The notes under the pieces: model-generated | Databases searched by the model: none | Seen by the model: only the letters and a program-made list of their open reading frames with translations | What the model was told of the DNA's origin: nothing | Shown: in pieces, positions 1 through 6,412 of the stretch | How the letters are laid out: each line of letters opens with the position of its first letter | How positions within the stretch are numbered: the first letter of the stretch is position 1 | Made by a program: the position numbers and the translations under genes | From: Dunaliella salina | Taxonomy: Eukaryota; Chlorophyta; Chlorophyceae; Chlamydomonadales; Dunaliellaceae | Direction of reading: 5' to 3' | DNA: 12,855 bases | Assembly (NCBI GenBank): GCA_002284615.2 | Contig: MU069466.1 | Location: 66,710 to 79,564 of the forward strand

Positions 1-95
1 CTATGGTACCTTGAAAGCTCTATGGTACCTTGAAAGCTCTATGGTGCCTTGAAAGCTCTATGGTACCTTGAAAGCTCTATGGTGCCTTGAAAGCT
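1..95. repeat. 19-bp tandem repeat, five copies
   Basis: Five head-to-tail copies of CTATGGTACCTTGAAAGCT occupy 1-19, 20-38, 39-57, 58-76 and 77-95. They differ only at one position (GGTACC or GGTGCC, in the order A, A, G, A, G). The array starts at the window edge and so may continue to the left. It ends abruptly at GTGATTTAGC. No coding role is visible. Confidence 0.95.
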
Positions 96-277
96 GTGAT
101 TTAGCTGTGCACCACGGACCCTGGTTTCAGAAAGTGGATGTAGGACGGACTCTTTTTTTATAATACTATGGCCTCAAAGTGGTTGAGAGACTGTCATAAC
201 AAGAATGGAACAAAAACAAGGTGCCTGAGACAGTACCTGCACTAAGGGCAAAATGCCGTGTAGGCAACGTAAAACCA

Positions 278-369
278 GTGTTCATAGGCAAAGTAGACCG
301 AGTATTCTTAGGCATAAGACTGGACATTTTTAGAAAAAGTAGACCGAGTGTTCATGGACAAAATACAAC
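278..369. repeat. degenerate 22-24-bp tandem repeat
   Basis: Four imperfect units start at 278, 302, 326 and 348, each beginning like GTGTTCATAGGC or a variant. AAAGTAGACCGAGT is repeated exactly at 290-303 and 336-349. Read on the plus strand, units give related short peptides (VFIGKVDR, VFLGIRLD, then VFMDKIQQ in another frame). It overlaps the start of the candidate exon at 334-484, which weakens that exon call. Confidence 0.7.
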
Positions 370-484
370 AGGACACACACTTGCAAAGCGAATTGAGTGC
401 AGAGACGTTCCAGCTATGCTCCACACCGCGTCCAGCTGGAAGCTCTGGAAGCGTCACCAAAGAAAGCAACATGTCCAGCTCCAT
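334..484 (+). CDS. possible exon of unknown gene (penultimate)
   Basis: I do not recognise this protein. The candidate exon follows an acceptor-like GGACATTTTTAG (AG at 332-333) and ends at a consensus donor GTAAGT (485-490). Between them about 49 codons are open in one frame, with a Ser/Thr-rich, hydrophilic composition (for example SSGSVTKESN). The exon ends in phase 2 and joins in frame to the next candidate exon at 649 after a 164-nt intron. Against it: its first part lies in a degenerate short tandem repeat, no upstream exon could be linked, and a 50-codon open frame is not unusual by chance. The splice sites are read from sequence; that it is a gene is inference. Confidence 0.3.
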
Positions 485-648
485 GTAAGTCACTGGAACA
501 GGCCGAGGAGTATAAAGAGACTCCAGGCCTGGGAACCCTGTGCAGCTCCAAAACCTACCTACATTCCACCCAGCAGACCACTGGGCTCCTAGAAGGCCAC
601 ATTTTGCACTAACTCAGCTCATATTCATGGTTGTGTTCCTTCGCACAG

Positions 649-763
649 GGTCCAGGGAACAAAGCAAAACCACAGACACACTTCTAGGCTTTATGCGTTC
701 AGCATGTTCATCATGTTTGTTCTCTTAAGATCGAGTGACCATCACGCTTTGAAAGCGTCATGA
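649..763 (+). CDS. possible terminal exon of the same unknown gene
   Basis: A good acceptor (pyrimidine-rich stretch ending TTCGCACAG, AG at 647-648) precedes this stretch. Joined in phase 2 to the exon ending at 484, it gives 37 further codons and a TGA at 761-763. The predicted tail is basic, then carries a short hydrophobic run (FSMFIMFVLL), which could be a weak membrane segment near the C-terminus, then ends ALKAS. No family is recognised. The agreement of donor, acceptor and phase is the only support. The next real support for a gene to the right is the SDR exon at 3672. Confidence 0.3.
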
Positions 764-1429
764 TTTTGCACCTTCCACTAAAATTTGGGGCATGCAGGGC
801 GGTACGCATTGAACTTAATTTCACAAGGCCACAAATTGTTTGTTTCAGCCTTGCGAGGTGGGATCAAGCACTCCTATTAGCGCTTTCTTGCAGCAGAGGA
901 GAGCTGACAAATAATCCAGTGCAGAACAATATCTATGAGTGCCAGCTGAAACCCAGGCATCCAGATTTTAAAAAGAAGGGATAGCCGCACCGGGATGAAG
1001 CCTCTGTCCAGGCAGCTTAAATTGTTGGCTCATTGGCTGCAGTGCAAAGCATGGGGAGCAGATCTAAGGGGGCCCCTTTGTCCCACAAAGCTGGATGTCA
1101 ACTGAAAGAATTTTTACAGGCAAGCCCCATGACACAAATATTTGTTGACGGGTAAGTAATGGGGCTCAACCTTTTGTTGGAGTGCGAAGCACCATCCTTG
1201 TAAAAGGCATCTGAGCAGAAGGCAGGCTGTCCATGCAGATGCTCTGTGTTAAGAAAGTTGTCAGGTTCGCTTCCCCCAATGAGCTAGACTGCTTTGTGTT
1301 AAGAAAAGACAGAAAGAAAGGAAAAACAGACAAGTGGGGGAAGCGTCGCAAGCGACGCTGAAAAATTGGCAAAACCTTTCTGTCACTGACAGGAGCTTTC
1401 AGTCACAATCCCTCTTGAATTGAAAGAGC
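764..1429. other. no gene recognised
   Basis: Both strands were read. There are acceptor-like sites (for example TTTGTTTCAG near 840-849) but no exon pair that joins in phase and no recognisable protein. It may be intergenic or intronic. Confidence 0.5.
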
Positions 1430-1905
1430 CGAAATGCCCATGACAGCACTTGAGCATGCCGTGATGCGCGAGCGAGCGTGCACTGCAGCATCCATTACGA
1501 CATGCTAGGCTTTGCATGTTGCTCATGAATTCTGCATGCATGGCTTTGCACAGCACTATGTGCATTATTGTATGCATTACTGCACGCATGGCTGTGTGCA
1601 CTGCCAGCCTGCATGGATTACTGCATGCATCGCCGTGGGCATCGCTGCATGCTTGGCTTTGCATGTTGCTCATGCATTACTGCATGCATGGCTGTGTGCG
1701 TAGCTCTTTGCACAGTGTTGCACGCCTTGCTGCATGCATGGCTGTGTGCATAGCTGTGTGGATCACTGCATGCATGGCTGTGCATAGCTGCATGGATCAC
1801 TGGATTGCTGTGCTGCATGCTGTATTTGCACATTGTGCACGAAGATTGCTGCATACATTCTGCATCACGGTTGCTTCATGCACTCCATTGTGCATGATAT
1901 TTGCT
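1430..1905. repeat. TGCATGCATGGC-rich degenerate minisatellite
   Basis: The stretch is built from variants of a unit like ATTACTGCATGCATGGC followed by TGTGTGCATAGC. A larger duplication is visible: GGCTTTGCATGTTGCTCATG occurs near 1508 and again about 147 bp later near 1655. Because ATG and TGC are frequent, it produces long spurious His/Cys/Met-rich reading frames on both strands. These are not coding. The hAT-like element is inserted at its right edge, and a remnant of satellite-like sequence (GCTGCATACATCC) continues to the right of it. Confidence 0.8.
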
Positions 1906-1906
1906 G
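1899..1906. repeat. left target-site duplication of hAT-like MITE
   Basis: ATTTGCTG at 1899-1906 matches CTTTGCTG at 2292-2299 in 7 of 8 positions. The pair flanks the inverted ends directly. Eight bases is the target duplication length typical of hAT transposons. Confidence 0.65.
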
Positions 1907-2291
1907 CAGGGTTGATCAATTCGCCAGTTTGACAAAATAAATCGCCAATTATGCGGAAAAATTCAAAATTCGACGCATTATGAGAACGCATGTTTGCCTG
2001 CAGGCAAAGGGGTAAGGAAGGGGGCTAAAGCTAAAGCAACTGCCCCCCAACCACCTCAATCCCCTTGCCATTCTTCCCCCCTTTCCCAAGGCTATATTAA
2101 CATTGTAATGGGGAAAGACAGAGGTCCTGGATGGGACCATGTGGGGGTGCAAAGGGAGGTCTGAGGGTATCTTGTACCCCCTTTGTGGCACAGGGCATAA
2201 AATTCTACGAATTGGCAATTTAAAATGAGAAAAAATGCGACAAAAATTGGAATTTCGAATCAATTCAAAATTGGCGAATTGATCAACCCTG
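1907..2291. mobile_element. non-autonomous hAT-like MITE (385 bp)
   Basis: The ends are perfect 20-bp inverted repeats: CAGGGTTGATCAATTCGCCA at 1907-1926 and its reverse complement at 2272-2291, followed by further partial symmetry. CAGGG termini with an 8-bp target duplication (1899-1906 and 2292-2299, 7/8 identical) are the hallmarks of hAT elements. Inside the ends, short subterminal motifs related to AATTCGCCAATT recur in both orientations (near 1941-1950, 2211-2223 and 2266-2280), as expected for hAT transposase-binding sites. The interior has no transposase, only a 12-bp palindrome TGCCTGCAGGCA at 1997-2008 and purine/pyrimidine-skewed filler. A minus-strand open frame crossing it is accidental. 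It would need a hAT transposase supplied elsewhere. The nearly intact target duplication suggests a fairly recent insertion. Confidence 0.8.
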
Positions 2292-2299
2292 CTTTGCTG
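2292..2299. repeat. right target-site duplication of hAT-like MITE
   Basis: CTTTGCTG lies directly outside the right inverted end and matches the left copy at 1899-1906 except for the first base. Confidence 0.65.
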
Positions 2300-2809
2300 C
2301 ATACATCCTATGTTTGCGCTGTAATGCTGAGGGAGAGCCATGCAAGCTGGCCCCCTTTGCCCACCATCACCTGGACCTAAACCAGGCAGGCCATGCGCCA
2401 GAGACACACCTCCCTCAATGCACGGGGGGAAGGTTGGCACCAACCTTCTCGTCGCCACTTGCTGTGCAGTGGTACACCATGGCTCAAGTAAACGGTGTGG
2501 ATGTAATCGTAGTTGAAAATATTGGTATGCAATGATTATGGGCGAGCCGGAATCACCTGCTGAGCACAAGGATTTCGTCTGGCACGCCGCTCCCAAGCCC
2601 CGGACTCAGCAGTTGCGTGAAAACGTGTGTGTTGGTTGAGCCCGTAACATCAGGGGCTCTTCCGTGGGCTTGGGGTGGCCAGGCATCGTTTTTCAAACCA
2701 AAGCATCGTGGATCTTTGCCAAAACATTGAAGAACCTTCGCTCCTTATCTTTGCTCGCTGCAACCCAGGGCATCAAACTCTGGATATCCCGATAAGTAAT
2801 TTGGTTTGA
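2300..2809. other. no gene recognised
   Basis: No exon or RNA gene could be supported on either strand. Around 2636-2690 there are stretches (CATCAGGGGCT, then GGGTGGCCAGG) that loosely resemble the repeat at 2810-3165 and may be an older, degraded copy of it. Confidence 0.45.
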
Positions 2810-3165
2810 CGTGCATGCCAACCGTCAGGACGGGGGGTGCCCTGGGCGAGCCATGCTGGACAACTTCAGCTTAGCTTCCAGAAAGAGGGAGTTTCAGAGC
2901 AGTTTGCACACGGCCCCATCTGCCCCCTTGACATCACAGGGCTGGCTGTTGAAGTTTGCTTGGCCTGCATGCCGGGTTTCAGGGCGGAGGATGCGGCGGG
3001 CAAGCTGTGCCAGGCACCTCCTACTCAGCTACCAGGAATGCTTTAACTCTTTGCCCATGGGCCCATCAGCCCCCCTGACGTCACAAAGCTGGCTGCAGAA
3101 GTTTGCTTAGCCTGCAGGCCGGGTTTCAGGGCGGGGGGTGCGCAGGGTGGGCCTGGGTGGCCAGG
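2810..3165. repeat. tandem repeat, about 147-bp period, 2+ copies
   Basis: Two clear copies align. GCTGGCTGTTGAAGTTTGCT at 2941 corresponds to GCTGGCTGCAGAAGTTTGCT at 3088 (147 bp apart), and CCGGGTTTCAGGGCGG near 2972 to the same string near 3119. A partial earlier copy is seen around 2817-2850 (TGCATGCCAACCGTCAGGAC, then a GGGGGGTGC run). Each full copy includes TGACATCA or TGACGTCA, resembling a CRE/bZIP palindrome. Whether that matters is unknown. Open frames here are repeat artefacts. Confidence 0.75.
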
Positions 3166-3671
3166 TGTGAACTTTACCGGGAAACTGCCAAACTTATGGG
3201 CTCAAGCCCCATCAATGGGGCTTTGCTAAATAGGAACGGCAAAAAATATGAAGGCCGTGAGAAGTACCCTAATCAATTAAAAAGGGGAGGCTGCAATGGT
3301 TCAATGACAGAATGACCACCCCACCACAAAGTTAAGACTGAGACAAGCACGTCAGGCACAGGAAGAAGACAGGTTTAGCAACTTGGGTCAAGCATGTGGC
3401 CTCTGACTCACGCAGCATGCCAAACATAACAAAAACCCAAAGCAGCCACCTTTGCTTGATATGTACCTCTTGCCTGGCTACAAATTGCAGTCCCAGTTAT
3501 GGTGCGAGGAAAGGGAGTCCCCTAGTTGTGCTTGTCTGTGAGGACAGCCCGTATGAAGCAAACCATTAGCCTTCAATTGTTAGCTTTTTGTGATTCCTGC
3601 CTTTTTCCTCTTGAGGACAGTTGCTGATGCTCTTCTAATCCGTTAATGTCTTGTATTTCTGGCCTGTGCAG
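3166..3671 (+). other. probable intron or upstream region of the SDR gene
   Basis: The right end is a convincing acceptor (pyrimidine-rich stretch ending GGCCTGTGCAG, AG at 3670-3671) feeding the SDR terminal exon. I looked for the upstream SDR motifs on the plus strand in this window (the Gly-rich nucleotide-binding loop, NNAG, YxxxK and the HPGTV block) and did not find them. The preceding intron is therefore long, or the earlier exons lie outside the window. Confidence 0.45.
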
Positions 3672-3829
3672 TTGATACAGCATTGTCGGCACCTTTCCAG
3701 CGAAACGTGAAGCATGAGATCCTTAGGCCAGAGGCGAGCGCGCAGATGCTAATGGATCTGATCTTACATCTGCAGCTTGAAGACAATGGGAAGTTCTTTG
3801 CATATGATGGCACGGAAATCCCCTGGTAA
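3672..3829 (+). CDS. terminal exon of short-chain dehydrogenase/reductase (C-factor/sniffer-like)
   Basis: After the acceptor at 3670-3671, two bases (TT) complete a split codon. Then 51 codons run to TAA at 3827-3829. The peptide starts DTALSAPFQRNV and ends GKFFAYDGTEIPW. In plant and bacterial C-factor-type and animal sniffer-type SDRs, the C-terminus has the order HPGTVDT-LS-PFQ-NV, a helix, then GKFF-W/Y-DG-E/T-IPW. The match in order, spacing and final residues is strong. If the split codon is GTT, the join gives V-DT as in the family. Members are NAD(P)-dependent oxidoreductases with a Rossmann fold; the substrate cannot be told from this exon. The catalytic Ser-Tyr-Lys and the cofactor loop lie in earlier exons that I could not find. 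Only the C-terminal fifth or so of the protein is present. It is unbroken and may belong to a live gene. Confidence 0.78.
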
Positions 3830-3930
3830 CGCAGCGGCAGGCGTAAGTGGGATGGTGCTTAGTGTTGAGCAACACCTGTGAGGGAACGGCAAGCGTGTGT
3901 GGGGGGGTGCTCGGTGCCAAGCAACACCTG
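3828..3930. repeat. tandem duplication of about 54-57 bp
   Basis: The block GGCAGGCGTAAGTGGGATGG...GAGCAACACCTG (about 3834-3880) is repeated as GGCAAGCGTGTGTGGG...CAAGCAACACCTG (about 3887-3930). It starts right after the SDR stop codon and would fall in that gene's 3' untranslated region. Minus-strand frames across it are repeat artefacts. Confidence 0.65.
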
Positions 3931-3943
3931 CAGGTTGCAGGTG
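3925..3943. repeat. inverted repeat (hairpin), 7-bp stem
   Basis: CACCTGC at 3925-3931 and GCAGGTG at 3937-3943 are perfect inverted copies around a 5-base loop AGGTT. It sits about 100 bases after the SDR stop codon. A 3'-end role is possible but unsupported. Confidence 0.6.
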
Positions 3944-4233
3944 CCCATGCATATGGCTCCTAGTGTTGTTGATGCCCCAAAATGAAACAGAATGGAGCCT
4001 TGTCTGTGTGGGGAAACGTGAACCTTGCCTGCATTCCTGAGGTAGGGCTTTTTTCTTCTGGATTGTAACTGGTAGCGTGTTTGAGCCTCATTTTGAGCGG
4101 CTAGCACTTCTGTACTCAGCGCGAGGGCACTTTCCTTTTCCAGTCCACGCACATCCCAACCTTGGTTTCCTCTCTTTACACACTGCATTAGATCCATGTA
4201 ATTCTCTTGCAATCAATCCCACGAGCTGTCACC

Positions 4234-4510
4234 ATGCAGCGACGCGCAGCAGCGAGCAGCAGCGGCAGCAGCGTGGGGTACGGGGTGCGCTGGCTGGGGC
4301 TGCTGAGTGCGGCTGGTCCAGGGGTGCTGAGCATGCATGGGGCGCTGGTGGAGTAGTCTAGGCACGGAGATGACCAGGCAAGCAGAGGCATGGATGGTGG
4401 AAGGCAAGTGCCTGTGTTCTGCGGGCCCGGCGTGGCGTGCAGTGAATGTGTTGGCACTAGTGCTCTATGGGATTCTTTATAGTTTTGTGGCTACCAGCTG
4501 CATCTAGAAT
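4234..4510 (+). other. GC-rich block with GCAGCA-like repeats and small ORFs
   Basis: Composition changes sharply near 4235 to CAG/GCA-rich and then GGGGCTG-rich DNA. A 40-codon frame starts at ATG 4234 (context GTCACCATGC, stop 4354-4356) and reads MQRRAAASSSGSS then a hydrophobic stretch, like a signal or transit peptide. A second frame from ATG 4370 to TAG 4505-4507 (45 codons) ends with a hydrophobic run (VNVLALVLYGILYSFV). Neither joins convincingly to other exons. It could be a promoter plus first exon, but nothing beyond composition supports this. Confidence 0.2.
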
Positions 4511-4531
4511 GCAGGCTTTAGTTGTGCTCAG

Positions 4532-4753
4532 CGATATAAACTGCACCATGTATCTGCTGGCCATGGCTTTCCTTGGTTGGAATGCTGTAAGTGCTGAAAG
4601 TGCTGACTCTGCTTGCTGTTGAAGGTCTGGAACACCAGTCTTTTCGCCATCATCTTGCTCTCTTTCTTGGTGCTGGACCAGGAGGCACCAGTCCGCATAA
4701 CTTTTGGACGTCATGTGTCAATCCGAATAAAAACTATATATTTGGAATTCTGA
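4532..4753 (+). CDS. weak candidate: two short hydrophobic exons, unknown
   Basis: This is a weak model. After an acceptor-like GTTGTGCTCAG (AG at 4530-4531), a frame runs 4533-4586 (contains MYLLAMAFLGWNA) to GTAAGT at 4587. A 38-nt segment with a CTGAC branch-point-like motif ends in TTGAAG at 4624. The same phase then continues from 4625 for 42 codons (hydrophobic FAIILLSFLVL, then a basic tail ending KTIYLEF) to TGA at 4751-4753. A 38-nt intron is very short for most green algae, and open frames of this size occur by chance. No family is recognised. Confidence 0.18.
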
Positions 4754-5236
4754 TAACGAGAGGAATCGATTGATGTATGTATGGGTCCAACCGGAGAGGG
4801 TGGTTGGTGGGTGGTCCTTCGAGGGGGGATGGACTTTTTGGGACCCCCCTCCAGAATTTTTTCTGAGCCACTTTCTCGGAGTTTTAAATTTACCAATGGG
4901 ATTCCTGAGCTCGAGAGCTGTCAATTGGCACCCTCTTCATGCAAATTGAGTAAAAGGGGGTCTGTGTGCATGGCTGGGAGTCGGTGCCAAGCGCGCGAGG
5001 GTCTGAGCAGCAAGGGATGTGGAGACAAACATGCAGCAAATCAGTCCAAACTCCCAGGATTGTGACAATGTGTGATGTTGGAACGATCGGTTACCACCGA
5101 TCGGACCTTTGTGAACAGCACTTTGAGATGCGTGACTTTTTCACATAGAACGAAGGACTATCGATGCATGCAGAACGGTTCCTGATGTAATGTACAGTCT
5201 GGTTCCACTGAGTCTACAGAGGATGATTCACCTGAC
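4754..5236. other. no gene recognised
   Basis: G-rich and C-rich runs (for example GAGGGGGGATGG near 4820 and GGGACCCCCC near 4840) and no supportable exon. A perfect hairpin at 5084-5103 is listed separately. Confidence 0.4.
5084..5103. repeat. perfect inverted repeat, 8-bp stem, 4-base loop
   Basis: CGATCGGT (5084-5091), loop TACC, ACCGATCG (5096-5103). The stem is perfect and contains two nested CGATCG palindromes. No T-run follows on either side, so it is not a simple terminator. A protein-binding palindrome is possible. Confidence 0.75.
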
Positions 5237-5534
5237 TCCAGAACGCACCATCTCCAACGCGGCGTCTGAAGTGCTGGAACCCTTTCTAACTTGTTCAGTG
5301 TAATGTCTATGTAATCAGAGCGTAGATAGGTGCGCATGGGCTCCAAACGCGTCAGCTCAGACGCGGCATTTGATGTTCTGGAACCTTTTCTAATATGTTC
5401 AATGTAGTGTCTATGTAATCAGAGCGTAGGTAGATGCGCATGGGCTCCAAACGCGTCATCTCAGACGCGGCATTTGACGAGCTGGAACCCTTTCTAACTT
5501 GTTCAGTGTAATGTCTATGTAATCAGAGCCTAGG
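5237..5534. repeat. three tandem copies of a 104/105-bp repeat
   Basis: Copies lie at 5237-5341, 5342-5445 and 5446-5534 (the last is partial). Each holds the near-invariant core TCTATGTAATCAGAGC and a CTGGAACCYTTTCTAA block. Read on the minus strand, the unit is open over most of its length (peptide core SDYIDxTLNxLExVP), and the first copy continues into a 62-codon frame ending at 5158. Two copies carry TGA where the first has TGG, and the 104-bp copy shifts the frame. Either it is a non-coding satellite or a decayed 35-residue protein repeat. I favour non-coding. Confidence 0.85.
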
Positions 5535-6099
5535 AATCGCTGCACTTTGGGGGGCCAACTTCGTGTGACGTGAGTGCACCTCATCAGCAATTGCGTACGT
5601 ACAAGGTTCTGCACTGTTGGAACTTTTGCACGTCACACTTTTTTGTTGGTCTCATGTCCGCCGATCGTTCCGCCAGCGCAGCGATACCAGTTTTCTTGCT
5701 TGGTGAAATAAGGAGGGCAATTAGTGGACTCGCAAGCCAGTTGTGGGTATCTGGAAGGGCAGGTATGCATGGGCGTCCGCTCCTCAGTTTTTGCCCCATA
5801 ACTCTGCTATGACTCAATGTTTCATCGCGCTGAGTATGCTGGTTGATAGCTTTTTGAAAGAGGAGCAGCTTAATATCCTTTTCGTGGGGAGGGGGGCAAT
5901 ATTTGGGTGGGAGGGGGGGGTGGTTGGCCCTTTGGGGCTCCTGCCGAGAATTTGGACTTGACGTCCACTCCTTTTTTCTGGGTCCTCCTGGCTGGACCTG
6001 TTTTTTTCCTCTGCCTGCCGTACTTCTCTCAGTCTGAACTTTGTGGTGGTGGGGTTATACGTTCAGTGTACCAATGTGCCTATGTTCCTGATTCAATTC
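5535..6099. other. no gene recognised
   Basis: No convincing exon on either strand. A G-run (GGGAGGGGGGGTGG near 5909-5922) may form a G-quadruplex. Retroelement-derived sequence begins at the tail module near 6100. Confidence 0.4.
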
Positions 6100-6156
6100 A
6101 AAAGTTTGATGTAGGGAGGGTTTCTCCGTCTACGTAATTTTTCTTCTCTTTTTCAG
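6100..6156 (+). repeat. hairpin + pyrimidine tract + CAG module, copy 1
   Basis: GATG, then a hairpin at 6111-6133 (GTAGG...TCTAC with a central G-G mismatch at 6116/6128), then a pyrimidine tract ending in CTTTTTCAG (AG at 6155-6156). It is homologous to the 3' tail of the retroelement at 8876-8943 and lies about 35 bp upstream of the retroelement coding body. Confidence 0.7.
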
Positions 6157-6193
6157 TTTTCACTCATTCTCGCCTTTGGATAAGGTTACATAG

Positions 6194-6412
6194 GCATTCT
6201 ATTCCAAACAAGTGGCATGCATCTATGGCACAGATGGAAAATGCAAAGGTATGCTAACCCCAGAGCGCATCAATGTCCTCCACGCTGCATTCAGCAGAGC
6301 CAGAGATAATGGGATCCACAGCACAATTCAACCTCCACCCCAAAGCTTTGCCTCTGAGCTAGTGGGTCTTTTCTCACGCTCAATCCTTAACAACAAAATG
6401 CAATAAAGTAAG
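6194..6412 (+). pseudogene. N-terminal part of the retroelement protein (before in-frame TAA)
   Basis: The frame is open from 6194 and reads through VACIYGTDGKCKGMLTPERI, a helical stretch and FASELVGLFSRSI to TAA at 6404-6406. The next ATG (6413) is in the same frame only six bases later, and the homology appears to run straight across, so this is one domain split by a nonsense codon. A CAA (Gln) to TAA change is the simplest explanation. The helical stretch with conserved-looking Leu/Arg spacing corresponds in position to the helical region before the methyltransferase core of PCIF1-type proteins. That is inference from order only. There is no true start codon: the 5' part of the element is missing. 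Confidence 0.5.

Noticed and set aside
1..95. Repeat array considered as CRISPR
   Set aside because: Units are contiguous with no spacers; it is a plain tandem repeat.
221..592. 123-codon plus-strand open frame
   Set aside because: No ATG at its start, crosses the good GTAAGT donor at 485, and has unusual composition. The shifted frame ending at that donor is a better, though still weak, exon candidate.
1516..1932. 138-codon plus-strand and overlapping minus-strand frames rich in Met, His, Cys and Ala
   Set aside because: They are produced by the TGCATGC-type minisatellite, occur in several frames at once and cross into the MITE end. No splice or domain support.
1949..2596. 215-codon minus-strand open frame
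   Set aside because: It runs through the whole MITE interior and out of it, has no recognisable domain, and mixes low-complexity peptides. The MITE explains the DNA better.
3859..4212. 117-codon minus-strand frame antisense to the SDR 3' region
   Set aside because: It overlaps a tandem duplication and has no family resemblance; most likely chance.
5084..5103. Perfect hairpin considered as a terminator or riboswitch
   Set aside because: No T-run and no bacterial gene context. Kept only as an inverted repeat.
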